Source: an uncultured Campylobacteraceae bacterium
GTDB taxonomy: Bacteria > Campylobacterota > Campylobacteria > Campylobacterales > Arcobacteraceae
NCBI GenBank assembly: GCA_937138295.1
Contig: CAKZOX010000144.1
Span: 1-34,567 of the forward strand
Length of the DNA stretch: 34,567 bases
Reading direction: 5' to 3'
The translations under genes and the position numbers were made by a program. Position 1 is the first letter of the stretch. Every line of letters begins with the position of its first letter. Shown in pieces: positions 1-7,078 of this stretch. The notes under the pieces were generated by a model. The model searched no databases and was not told the origin of the DNA. It saw only the letters and a list, made by a program, of their open reading frames with translations.

Positions 1-77
1 GATGTATTAGTCAAAGAAGATTCAAAATTAAGAATAGATTGACAAGTTATTCCTGGTAATGAAGCAAGTGTAAAATT
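1..77. repeat. Terminal overlap, left copy
   Basis: Bases 1-77 are identical to 34491-34567. The reading frame of the gene at the right end continues without a break into the gene at the left end when the copies are merged. A 77-bp end overlap is what a k=77 de Bruijn assembler leaves on a circular contig, so this is more likely an assembly overlap on a circular or circularly permuted genome (unit length 34490 bp) than a real terminal repeat. Confidence 0.93.
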
Positions 78-675
78 CTTAGAATCTCAATTAAATTTCT
101 TAGGGCAATTAGAAAAAACTTATGGTAAAAATCTTCCTGCTGATAAACAACTTGAACTTAGACAAAAATATGATGTAGTTTTTGATAAAACAGTTACTAG
201 AGATAAAATAACTAAATTTCAAGATGACTTACAAGTAAAATTAGCTGACAGCTTAAGAGCTGAACTTGCTAAAAATAACCCTGATTTAGATGTTTTAAAT
301 AAAGAGTTTGCATTTAATAAAGGACTACAAAAGGTACTAGATGATACTATTGAAAGAACAACTGGTCACGATGATAAATGATTAATTGGAACATTATCTG
401 CTTGACAACAAGGTTGAATAGGTGCAACAATATGAGGTACAGCTTGATTTGCAGTATGAGGTACTCCATGAGCTATTGTTTTAGCAGCAATATGAGGTGC
501 TACATGAGCTAAACTAGCTTCAGTAGTTGCCAGCCCTAAATATAAACTTGTATCTGCTAAGAAAAAAGCTGAACTTGCTGATGCAATAGCAGAGAATAAT
601 CCATGAAAAATTGAAAAAATACTAGATTCCATTATAATATCACAAGGGATAGGTTGATTGCCTGAGGAACAATAA
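1..675 (+). CDS. Putative ejection/internal virion protein, C-terminal part (gene wraps from 33534)
   Basis: This is the C-terminal 224 residues of a 543-residue protein whose start lies at 33534. The first half is charged and helical. From about residue 446 of the full protein there is a long hydrophobic glycine-zipper segment (GLIGTLSAGQQGGIG, then repeated IGG and TGA motifs) able to form one or two membrane helices, followed by a charged tail ending PEEQ. Ten or more of its glycines are TGA codons. Its position after the lysozyme-bearing virion protein and before the fibre, with a membrane-active segment, suggests a podovirus-type ejection protein that enters the host envelope with the DNA. 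The role is inferred from context; I recognise no family. Confidence 0.75.
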
Positions 676-691
676 AATTTAAATAAAAAAT

Positions 692-781
692 ATGATAGAT
701 AACCTTATAGCAAGTTTTATAGAACATAAAGATATATTTTTTTATATGTTTATAGGTTTAATTATTTCGTTAATTTTATAA
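692..781 (+). CDS. 29-residue membrane peptide
   Basis: A short gene encoding a charged N-terminus (MIDNLIASFIEHKD) and one hydrophobic helix (IFFYMFIGLIISLIL) that runs to the C-terminus. It lies 16 bp after the ejection-protein gene and 3 bp before the next gene, as in the rest of this operon. It contains no TGA codon. A holin-like or accessory membrane role is possible, but nothing in the sequence identifies it. Confidence 0.55.
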   Translation: MIDNLIASFIEHKDIFFYMFIGLIISLIL

Positions 782-784
782 AAA

Positions 785-955
785 ATGATTACTTTCTTAT
801 TACTGTGTATATTATTAATACAATGAGCTGATTTTTATATTAGGAATGAAAAGCTGATTAAAAAACTTTCAAGAAAAAAAGTTTGAGAGTTTAGTATAAA
901 TAAAAAGTGAGTTGGGGATAAAATAAAAGAGGAACTTTCAAAGAATAATTTTTAA
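785..955 (+). CDS. 56-residue protein with N-terminal membrane helix
   Basis: Residues 2-13 form a short hydrophobic segment (ITFLLLCILLIQ) followed by a lysine-rich, probably cytoplasmic tail of about 40 residues. Three TGA codons give Gly14, Gly34 and Gly42. The two adjacent small membrane proteins may act together, for example in lysis or virion attachment, but this is a guess from context. Family unknown. Confidence 0.6.
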
Positions 956-965
956 TTAAAATATT

Positions 966-1088
966 ATGGAAAATGCAATAAGAGATGAAAATCATGTTAC
1001 TGTATTAATGGGGGTTAGTTCGGTTGACGGAACTCCATTACCAATAACAGTCAATCCTGCTAATTGAGCAATTTTATGCGAAGCATAG
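966..1088 (+). CDS. 40-residue paralogue of the tail-fibre N-terminus
   Basis: The product MENAIRDENHVTVLMGVSSV... aligns with the first ~40 residues of the next gene (both have NA-RDENHVT, GVSS, then PI-VNP or PVQINP, then G). It stops with TAG after 40 residues, where the fibre continues for another 400. It is therefore either a free-standing copy of the fibre's attachment peptide or the residue of a partial duplication. Its intact frame and start context argue that it is expressed. Confidence 0.7.
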
Positions 1089-1108
1089 TTTAATATTAAT
1101 AATACATT

Positions 1109-2455
1109 ATGACAAACGCAAAGAGAGATGAAAATCATGTTACAAGTATGCTATGAGTTAGTTCTTCTGATTCATCTGTTACTGTGCCAGTACAAATAAA
1201 CCCTGTAACAGGTAGAATGAAAGTTGATATTACTTGATGAGGATGAAGTTGAGATGTTGTATGACCAGCTTCAGCAGTTAATAACAACATTGCAACCTTC
1301 GACACTACAACAGGTAAACTAATTCAAGATTGAGGGAGTACAATTGCACAAGTAAAAGATAGAGCAAATCATACAGGAACACAAACAATGAGTACAATAT
1401 CAGATGCTTGAGCTTTAGCTACATTAGACACAGTAGATACTGCACAAATAGATAATGATGCTGTTACACTTGATAAAATACAAAATATAGCAACAAATAG
1501 AGTTCTTGCAAGAAGTACAGCTTGAGTATGAAGTGTTGAAGATTTAACTTTACCTGCTTTTAGAAGTCTTATTAATGTAGAAGATTGAGCAGATGTAACT
1601 GACACAGCTAATGTAACAGCTGCAGGAGCATTAATGGATTCAGAGGTTACAAACCTTGCACAAGTTAAGGCTTTTGATTCTTCTGATTATGCGACAGCAG
1701 CTCAATGAACCAAAGCAGATAGTGCATTGCAAATAAATCCTGCATTATGAACTCCTACAAGTTGAGTAATGACTAATGTTACTGGTACTGCTTCTTGATT
1801 AACCGCAGGAACTGCAACAGTTGCAAACTGATTAAAAAGTGCTACAACAACAGTGAGTGTATCTTCTTCAACAGCACCAACTACTTGACAAGTATTAACT
1901 GCTATAGATTCTACTACTGCAGACTGGCAAACTCCTTGAGGAGGGTGAGGTGGAGGATTTACTTTATTAGATAGTTCTAATCTATGAGTTGCAGCTACAA
2001 GTTTAACAAGTTGAACATTTACAGCAGTAAATAATTTAATAATTAGAATATTTATTCCTAGTACAGATTCTGCTGCTTCAGGAGCAAATGGTGTTATTAG
2101 ATTTAACTGAGATACTTGAAATAACTATGGTTATTATAATTCAGTAAATGGATGAACTCCTGCATGAGCTTCGTCTGCAACGTTCATAAGAATGAAAAAT
2201 ATAGCTGCTACACCAATTGCTAATGTATCCTCTCAATATCATTGTGTGGATGTAAGTAATTTATCAGGACAAAATAAATTCCTTAATATACAATCAGCTT
2301 GAAGAAATACATCAAGTACTGGTATATTTGAAACAAATGAAAGTGTAGGTATATGGTGAGATACAAGCCAAGTTACAAGTATTACATTGACTACATTTGA
2401 TTGAACTGCATTAATGGCAGCATGAACTAGAATAGATGTTTACGGACAAGATTAA
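1109..2455 (+). CDS. Tail fibre / receptor-binding protein
   Basis: A 448-residue protein rich in Thr, Ser, Ala, Gly and Asn. Around residue 129 it carries TNRVLARSTAGVGSVEDL, a signature common in phage fibre proteins (consensus like NRLLGRSTAGSGxVEEI). A helical segment with VTNLAQVKAFDSSDYATAAQ follows. Residues 277-283 are a heptaglycine hinge written TGA GGA GGG TGA GGT GGA GGA. The C-terminal ~150 residues look like a beta-sandwich ending GTRIDVYGQD, a frequent phage surface-protein terminus. It probably forms a trimeric fibre. Glycine is predominantly TGA here, unlike in the capsid gene. Confidence 0.85.
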
Positions 2456-2471
2456 TTTTTAAATTAAAACT

Positions 2472-2909
2472 ATGGAAGCAATAGTAAGAAAATGAAACAC
2501 ATGGTCTCTTATATGAATTTCAGATAATGAATGAGAATTAGAATTAGCTCAAAAAAAATATGATGAAGTTATTACTGATTTTACAGTTACAGATGAACAA
2601 AAGTTTCTAATAAATAACTGAGCATCTTTTACTTATAATAATTGAATTATACTATGAGACACCACAGAAGTAGAAAATAATTGTAAAAAGCAAGAAATTT
2701 CTGCAAAAGTATCTAGAATGGAAGAGATAAACAAAGAATTGTTACAGTTATGAGATTCTAACGCTTTAGTATCATATCCAGCCCTAGATACTATTAGAAA
2801 TAATAAAATAACATCATTAACTGCTGAATTTGAATCTATAAAAGCAGACTTAGATAGTAACTATGAATCTACACTAATAGATGATGTTCTTAACTCATTA
2901 TTTAGTTAA
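2472..2909 (+). CDS. Fibre-associated helical protein, 145 residues
   Basis: Directly follows the fibre gene. Residues 1-70 look globular (KGNTWSLIGISDNEGELELA). Residues 75-145 are helical and charged with heptad-like spacing. The order fibre then helical small protein is common for fibre chaperones and tail-fibre assembly proteins, but no family motif is recognisable. Function inferred from position only. Confidence 0.65.
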
Positions 2910-2910
2910 T

Positions 2911-3048
2911 ATGGATAAGACTATAATTAAACTATTAGTTGCTACATTAATAATCCTCTCATTATGAGGCGTTGCTATGTACAGTAGAGTTGCTAATATA
3001 GATAACAATGTAAATAACAATGTAAATAAATATTGTTTAAATAAATAG
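2911..3048 (+). CDS. 45-residue single-pass membrane protein
   Basis: One hydrophobic helix at about residues 5-25 (IIKLLVATLIILSLGGVAMY) with a short Asn-rich tail (DNNVNNNVNKY). Two bases separate it from the gene before and three from the DUF1353 gene after. The location at the head of the lysis-like cluster makes a holin or spanin-like role possible. Confidence 0.55.
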
Positions 3049-3051
3049 ATT

Positions 3052-3441
3052 ATGAACTTAAAAAAATTATATAAATCAATAGTAATCTCCCCTTTATATG
3101 GGGGAAGAAAATGGATTGTGTTAAAAGATATAGAATACACGTTTAAATCTTTTTGAAAACCTTTTACAGTTTATATAAAAAAGGGCTTTGAATTTGATTG
3201 AGCTTCAATTCCTCGCCTATTTCACATTATATGAACTCCAATGTGAACAGACACTCTCCCTGGCGCTTTATTTCACGACTTTTTATATAGAACTCAACAA
3301 CTAACTAGAGAACAAGCAGACCAATGCTTTAATGAACTAATGATTGATACTAATGTAAGATTTATTAAAAGAAATTTATTCTATTTATGAGTAAGGATTT
3401 GAGGTTGGTTGGCATGGAAACAAAATAAGACTAGAAAATAG
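3052..3441 (+). CDS. DUF1353 family protein
   Basis: A 129-residue protein with the DUF1353 signature: GFEFDGASIPR (DGAS with TGA-coded Gly), then LPGALFHDFLYR, then a helix with REQADQCFNELM and a C-terminal hydrophobic RNLFYLGVRIGGW. DUF1353 proteins are common in phages and usually sit near tail or lysis genes; their biochemical role is not established. Full family length. The stop codon lies inside a terminator hairpin. Confidence 0.85.
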
Positions 3442-3451
3442 TCTTTTTTTT
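3427..3451 (+). terminator. Intrinsic terminator after DUF1353 gene
   Basis: Stem AAGACTA (3427-3433) pairs with TAGTCTT (3439-3445) over a five-base loop, followed by an eight-T run. The stop codon of the DUF1353 gene forms part of the stem, and the last Ts form the start of the next -35 box. Confidence 0.85.
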
Positions 3452-3477
3452 GACATTCAATTTTAAATCCTTATATT
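3450..3477 (+). promoter_or_regulatory. Promoter TTGACA-16-TATATT
   Basis: TTGACA (3450-3455), 16-bp spacer, TATATT (3472-3477). It directly abuts the terminator and reads into the XhlA-like gene, so it starts a separate lysis transcript. Confidence 0.75.
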
Positions 3478-3503
3478 ACAATTAATAACTTTAAAATATA
3501 AAA

Positions 3504-3917
3504 ATGTCAGAACATATAACAAGAGCTGACTTACTAAAACATGAATCTGATTGAAAAGATAGATTAAATAAAGCAAAAGAAGATATATATAACAAAATAC
3601 AAAAAGATAGACACGACTCTAAAAATAGAGACCAGATACTTTGATATGATATATCTGAGAATAAAGAGAATATAGCTTTACATAATCAATGAATAGAATT
3701 TATGAAAAATGAAGTAAGTGAAATTAAATTACATGTAAAAGAAGGTATTGCAGATATTAAACAAATAATCGAAAAGCAAGCTGAAACTTTTGCAACTAAA
3801 GCTGAACATAGGGAAAATAGTACAAAAATAAATTGGGTAATTAAAGTAATGTGGACTTTTTGAGTCGTAGGCATTATAGCACTTGCAACTTTTGCATGGG
3901 AATCTATTATTAAATAA
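3504..3917 (+). CDS. XhlA-like coiled-coil protein with C-terminal membrane anchor
   Basis: 137 residues. The first ~110 are highly charged and helical; the C-terminus has AEHRENSTKINWVIKVMW followed by one hydrophobic helix (FGVVGIIALATFAW). This layout matches XhlA-type holin-associated proteins, in which an amphipathic N-terminus lies on the inner membrane face and works with a holin and endolysin. Assignment is by architecture, not strong sequence identity. Confidence 0.6.
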
Positions 3918-3922
3918 TAAAC

Positions 3923-4120
3923 ATGAATTCATTAAGAATACTATATCACATGATGATTATAATTATATTACTATTTATAGCTGTAATGTTATATTCTAAT
4001 ATATATTCTAGCAATCAAGAAATAATTGCTAATCACAAGAAAGTAATTAAAAAGCAAGATGAATTATCTGCTGAAGTAAAAAAGATTAACTATCATTTAA
4101 AACGTTTAGAACTTTACTAA
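3923..4120 (+). CDS. 65-residue membrane protein with coiled-coil tail
   Basis: A hydrophobic helix at about residues 7-26 (LYHMMIIIILLFIAVMLYS) is followed by a charged helix (ANHKKVIKKQDELSAEVKK). The topology resembles an Rz/i-spanin-like or holin-accessory protein. It sits five bases after the XhlA-like gene and contains no TGA. Confidence 0.6.
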   Translation: MNSLRILYHMMIIIILLFIAVMLYSNIYSSNQEIIANHKKVIKKQDELSAEVKKINYHLKRLELY

Positions 4121-4126
4121 TAAAAT

Positions 4127-4225
4127 ATGCCTACAATTAAAAAACCAGACGGAACTAAAAAAAGAATCAGAAGAAGACTTAAACCAAAAAACCCAATGAA
4201 AAAAAGAAGACAAGGGGTTACTTAA
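4127..4225 (+). CDS. 32-residue highly basic peptide
   Basis: About half of the residues are Lys or Arg (KKPDGTKKRIRRRLKPKN and KKRR), with no acidic residue except one Asp. Nucleic-acid binding is likely from charge alone. It ends one base before the next -35 box. Too short for family assignment. Confidence 0.5.
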   Translation: MPTIKKPDGTKKRIRRRLKPKNPMKKRRQGVT

Positions 4226-4252
4226 TTGACATTTACATAATCCATATATAAT
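4226..4252 (+). promoter_or_regulatory. Promoter TTGACA-15-TATAAT
   Basis: TTGACA (4226-4231) begins directly after the TAA of the basic peptide; TATAAT is at 4247-4252. The spacer is 15, one shorter than in the other promoters. The expected start is about 4259, inside or next to a hairpin with a T run. Confidence 0.65.
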
Positions 4253-4253
4253 T

Positions 4254-4279
4254 GAGTTATTATTATTAACTCTTTTTTT
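4254..4279 (+). terminator. Hairpin plus T7 between promoter and start codon
   Basis: GAGTTA (4254-4259) pairs with TAACTC (4267-4272), followed by seven Ts and immediately by ATG. It looks like an intrinsic terminator for upstream transcription. Because it lies just downstream of the -10 box it may also form the 5' end of the metallopeptidase mRNA. The same arrangement recurs at 28029-28056. Confidence 0.7.
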
Positions 4280-4738
4280 ATGATTAAAGAATATAAATGA
4301 GTAGAAGTTGTCTGTAGTACAAAAGAAACTACAAGAAACGGTAAATACAATAGATTTTCTCAAATAATCGTACTATATCCTCATTTCTTCACACTAGATA
4401 AAATCAAACAAACATCAATACTAGAACACGAATACTGACATCATATATGGCATAAAATGCCTATGCTATATAAAAAGATTTGGGAATGGTTAAGTAATTG
4501 AAAGCTAATAAAAACACTAAATATAATGTGACTAACAAAAGCTACTACTAATTCTTATGTATCTTCTTATGCTAAAAAGAACATCAAAGAGGATTGGTCA
4601 GAATGTATAGAAGTTGATTACTTAGTAAAACATCACCCAGACTATAAAGGTACTAAATTAAAAGCATTTGCCACATATAAAATGTGAATAGCAGTATCAA
4701 TGTATAATTATTTTGCTAAAAAAGAACAATGAAATTAA
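4280..4738 (+). CDS. Zinc metallopeptidase (HExxH)
   Basis: 152 residues with ILEHEYGHHIW: His50-Glu51-Tyr-Gly-His54 is a gluzincin-type HExxH, the Gly being TGA-coded. About 50 residues later VSSYAKKNIKEDWSE provides Glu104 and Glu108 as likely third zinc ligand; a YAxxNxxEDxxE segment after HExxH is typical of small phage and bacterial metallopeptidases. There is no signal peptide. The stop overlaps the CHAP hydrolase start by 10 bases, indicating translational coupling, so a role in host-wall lysis or lysis-protein processing is plausible. Confidence 0.8.
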
Positions 4739-5322
4739 AAGATTTTATAGATAAATGGGAATGAAAAGTAATTGATTATGATGGGTATTATGGGTATCAA
4801 TGCACTGACCTTGTAAGACAATACTGTTTAGAAATGTTTTGAGAGACATATAAACCACATGGAAATGCTTGAACTCTATTTAATCAAGACTGGGGAAAAG
4901 ATTATATTAAATATGAATACAATTCAGAATTTATTCCTAATGAATGAGATATAGTTATATTTGATTGACCTACTAAATACGGTCATATTGCAGTTGTAAC
5001 AGAAGCAGACCTTATGAGTTTATTTATTATAGACCAAAATACATGAAGTTGAAATTGAGATTGAAAATGAGACAATAAAATAAGAGTTCATTCTCATTCT
5101 TATGCTGGAGTTATATGATATATTAGAAATATTAATTATAACACATTTAATATGAATAAATATACAAACATACTAGAAGACCTAGCAAAAGACGGCTATG
5201 AGCCAGTTTTTAATGATTATGAGTGAGATGATTGAGAAACTAAAACATTAATTGAGATTTGATTAGCAAGACAGGAGGAAAAGATAAAAAATAAGTTGAA
5301 AGATTTTATAAATTCAATATAA
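4729..5322 (+). CDS. CHAP-domain cell-wall hydrolase
   Basis: 197 residues. The N-terminal ~140 form a CHAP (cysteine/histidine amidohydrolase-peptidase) domain: YGYQCTDLVRQY with nucleophile Cys25, then NEGDIVIF, then KYGHIAVV with His86, then FIIDQNTGSG with an Asp/Asn near residue 101, and the closing strand GVIGYIRN. The last ~55 residues are charged and may bind a partner or wall. CHAP enzymes cut peptidoglycan amide or peptide cross-links; this is a strong candidate endolysin. No export signal, so it would need the nearby membrane proteins. Confidence 0.88.
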
Positions 5323-5356
5323 TATATTTGTTAAGAAATACGAAAAAAGCACTACT

Positions 5357-5391
5357 AAAAAAAGAAGAGATTCATTACCTCTTCTTTTTTT
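5357..5391 (+). terminator. Intrinsic terminator after CHAP gene
   Basis: AAAAAAAGAAGAG pairs with CTCTTCTTTTTTT across a nine-base loop. Because both the A and T flanks pair, it could work in either direction. Confidence 0.88.
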
Positions 5392-5393
5392 GT

Positions 5394-5421
5394 TTGCATA
5401 AATTTTAAACTCATATATAAT
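5394..5421 (+). promoter_or_regulatory. Promoter TTGCAT-16-TATAAT
   Basis: TTGCAT (5394-5399), 16-bp spacer, TATAAT (5416-5421). The predicted transcript starts near 5428 and at once contains TAAGC (5425-5429) pairing with GCTTA (5441-5445), with a Shine-Dalgarno-like AAGGAGA in the loop and the start codon at the stem's end. Confidence 0.7.
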
Positions 5422-5444
5422 ATATAAGCAACTAAGGAGAGCTT

Positions 5445-5558
5445 ATGAACAGAAGAAAGCGTAATAGAACACATAAACGTACTGCTTTTAACTCTAAATA
5501 CTGGTTTCGTAAACAAGCGAAGCTTAAGGAGGCTATCTCTTTTACTCATAGAAAGTAA
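5445..5558 (+). CDS. 37-residue basic peptide with a true Shine-Dalgarno
   Basis: MNRRKRNRTHKRTAF... is strongly basic with aromatic residues (KYWFRK). It differs from its neighbours: it has a canonical AAGGAGA five bases before ATG, three CGT arginines in a genome that otherwise uses AGA, more G/C at third positions, and no glycine at all. A nucleic-acid-binding role is likely from charge. The separate promoter and terminator make it a one-gene transcript, possibly acquired from elsewhere or under strong expression selection. Confidence 0.7.
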   Translation: MNRRKRNRTHKRTAFNSKYWFRKQAKLKEAISFTHRK

Positions 5559-5581
5559 TCGTAATAAAGTTGTAACAATTC

Positions 5582-5605
5582 GCTAGATTTATTCTAGCTT
5601 TTTTT
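5582..5605 (+). terminator. Intrinsic terminator
   Basis: GCTAGA (5582-5587) and TCTAGC (5593-5598) form a stem over TTTAT, followed by seven Ts. Confidence 0.85.
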
Positions 5606-5616
5606 ATTTTTATATA

Positions 5617-5721
5617 TATAATGTAGGTATAAATATTTGTACCTCCTACAACAAGTATTTAATATACTTTATATAAAAGTCGTTAATTGTAGGAGATTAG
5701 CGTCTTTTTGTTTATTTAAAT
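5617..5721 (+). promoter_or_regulatory. Structured leader of the first HNH gene
   Basis: TATAAT at 5617-5622 (or TATAAA at 5628-5633) could be a -10 box; no convincing -35 is seen. CTCCTACA (5643-5650) is an exact complement of TGTAGGAG (5688-5695), enclosing a second stem AAGTAT/ATACTT. The same CCTACA can instead pair with TGTAGG at 5622-5627. The two pairings are mutually exclusive, and the second could be an operator dyad. A GTCTTTTTG run follows just before the coding region. Confidence 0.5.
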
Positions 5722-6261
5722 ATGGAAAAAGAAGTTTGGAAAGATATTCCTGGTTATGAATGAAAATATTCTGTTAGTAATTTATGAAATGTAAGAAGTA
5801 ATAATTATAGAAGAACATGAAAAGTGAAAAAACTAAAGCTGTGCGATAGTAGATGATATAAAAGAGTAAATTTATCAATATACTGAAGGTATGATAGATG
5901 TTTAATACATAGATTAGTGGCAATATGTTTTTTATGATATAGTGAGTTATATGTTAATCATAAGAATTGAATTAGAAATGATAATAGAGTAGAAAATTTA
6001 GAATGGTGTACTCAATCTGAGAATATAAGACATGCTATAAAATATTTATGAATGTGAAAGAATAGAAAAATAAAGTATTGAAAAAATAACCCATTGTATT
6101 GAACTTGAAAATCTGTTATCCAATTTACAAATACGTGAATTTTTATTAAAAAATGGGATTGTGTAAGAGAAGCAATAGAGGCTTTAAATATTAAATCAAT
6201 ATATAAAGTAATAGATAAGTATGAAAAAACAGCAGGAGGCTTTATTTGGAAATATGAATAA
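5722..6261 (+). CDS. NUMOD4-HNH homing endonuclease
   Basis: 179 residues. The N-terminus EVWKDIPGYEGKYSVSNLGN is a textbook NUMOD4 DNA-binding module, with two TGA-coded glycines. An HNH_3 domain follows at about residues 65-110 (LIHRLVAICFLGY, then VNHKNGIRNDNRVENLEW). The C-terminus (residues 140-179, ending TAGGFIWKYE) matches a NUMOD1-type helical DNA-binding module. Such genes spread by cutting unoccupied sites. This one is free-standing between genes, with its own structured leader. Confidence 0.92.
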
Positions 6262-6298
6262 TTGTATATTGACAATGTGAAGATTTTGTGTGTTTTTA

Positions 6299-6326
6299 TT
6301 GCTTTAATTAGTTTTATAAATATAAT
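6299..6326 (+). promoter_or_regulatory. Promoter TTGCTT-16-TATAAT
   Basis: TTGCTT (6299-6304), 16-bp spacer, TATAAT (6321-6326). With the terminator at 6444-6468 it defines a transcript of roughly 135 nt. Confidence 0.65.
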
Positions 6327-6355
6327 AAAGATGTTTACTTACTAACTATCGACCT

Positions 6356-6445
6356 ATGACAATAGAAGATAACAAGAAAATTGTGGCATTAGAATCGAGG
6401 AGAGCAAGAGTACAAAGATACTTTCTTCTATATATTCACAACTAA
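6356..6445 (+). CDS. 29-residue peptide on its own short transcript
   Basis: MTIEDNKKIVALESRRARVQ... is charged with a short hydrophobic C-terminus (RYFLLYIHN). It fills the transcript defined by the promoter at 6299 and the terminator overlapping its stop. The unit could alternatively be a small regulatory RNA and the frame fortuitous. Confidence 0.4.
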   Translation: MTIEDNKKIVALESRRARVQRYFLLYIHN

Positions 6446-6468
6446 AAGAGATTAATTTCTCTTTTTTT
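6444..6468 (+). terminator. Intrinsic terminator
   Basis: AAAAGAGA pairs with TCTCTTTT around ATTAAT-like loop bases, followed by a T run. It overlaps the stop codon of the 29-residue peptide. Confidence 0.85.
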
Positions 6469-6568
6469 CTTGCAAATAGCCTGAAATTGACTAATATTTA
6501 TCTGCCGGGACAAGTATTTGTCAAAAACATTTTAGTTATTGCTGAAAGGTTTTATTTTAAAAAAAGTT

Positions 6569-6596
6569 TTGACTTTATTTTTGATATAGATATAAT
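6569..6596 (+). promoter_or_regulatory. Strong promoter TTGACT-16-TATAAT for structured RNA
   Basis: TTGACT (6569-6574), 16-bp spacer, perfect TATAAT (6591-6596). No start codon follows for almost 500 bases; the transcript enters the pseudoknot-capable RNA at 6603. Confidence 0.8.
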
Positions 6597-6602
6597 ACCT
6601 GT

Positions 6603-6697
6603 ACAAATTAAATTACATTCTCTCACAATAAAGCATTGCCTAAGTAAAAGGGTGTAATTTGCGAACAAACATTGTTGTGAGAGACAGTGTTTTTTTG
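6603..6697 (+). ncRNA. Pseudoknot-capable small RNA
   Basis: Two perfect helices cross: AAATTACA (6610-6617) pairs with TGTAATTT (6653-6660), and TCTCTCACAA (6619-6628) pairs with TTGTGAGAGA (6675-6684), the latter extendable by three pairs. Their order A-B-A'-B' is that of a pseudoknot or a two-state switch. The second helix is followed within a few bases by a T run (6690-6696), so it can also serve as terminator. A strong promoter lies just upstream. No open frame of note. Novel or known class not recognised. Confidence 0.65.
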
Positions 6698-6716
6698 TAT
6701 TGAAATTATCACTACA

Positions 6717-6990
6717 AGATTAAAAAGATTAAATCTTCCTCTTAAAAGCTAATTAGACTGAAATGCTTGGGATAGATAAAATTTAGTAAGTAGTTCACGG
6801 TCGAACCACAATGAGAGCCGAACTCTATAGCTATAGGGCATACTTACAAAAGGGAACTTGTGCTAGGTTTAGTTGCCTAGTCGTCTCTATCTGAGAAGCT
6901 ATATCAAAGATAGATGCTAGCCGAATTAAATAAGCTAGATATAAAATCCTCATTCCAGAGCTTTTAATTTTATTGAAAGTTGTGATGTGC
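6717..6990 (+). ncRNA. Large multibranched structured RNA
   Basis: A non-coding stretch with nested long-range complementarity. TTAAAAGCT (6742-6750) pairs with AGCTTTTAA (6959-6967). Next comes CTGAAATG (6758-6765) with CATTCCAG (6951-6958), 7 of 8 pairs, then GGGAT (6769-6773) with ATCCT (6946-6950). Inside are GTAAGTA/TACTTAC (6786-6792/6841-6847), AGAG-CCGAA-CTCT (6814-6826), CTAGG/CCTAG (6863/6880), TCTATCT/AGATAGA (6886/6914) and CTAGC/GCTAG (6917/6938). It is probably read from the 6569 promoter. I could not match it to tmRNA, RNase P, 6S or a group I intron by eye. Confidence 0.65.
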
Positions 6991-7078
6991 TGTTTTTATT
7001 TACGAATCTATTGTTTTGTAACTGATGTAATAAACTCTTTAGTTAGATACCCGTAATTTATTTTCCTTTTCCTACATT
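6991..7078. other. AT-rich leader before 7079
   Basis: No gene or clear promoter is visible here. A T-rich stretch (7059-7071) precedes the start codon at 7079. It may be the 3' end or processing region of the structured RNA. Confidence 0.4.

Noticed and set aside
1-77. True direct terminal repeat
   Set aside because: The length equals a standard assembly k-mer, and the repeat lies inside a coding gene. A circular overlap is simpler, although read mapping is needed to exclude a real repeat.
366-632. Minus-strand open frames, including this one and those at 9487-9885, 27158-27496 and 32514-32924
   Set aside because: They lie opposite strong + strand genes with clear motifs, their sequences are hydrophobic or low-complexity shadows, and they lack promoters or start contexts. 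All supported genes are on the + strand.
6790-6812. T-arm-like GTTC...GAAC suggesting a tRNA
   Set aside because: No acceptor stem, anticodon arm or CCA-like end fits on either strand.
6742-6967. Group I intron, tmRNA, RNase P RNA or 6S RNA
   Set aside because: The neighbouring HNH gene made an intron tempting, but there is no split gene around it and I see no conserved core sequences of these classes. A search could change this.
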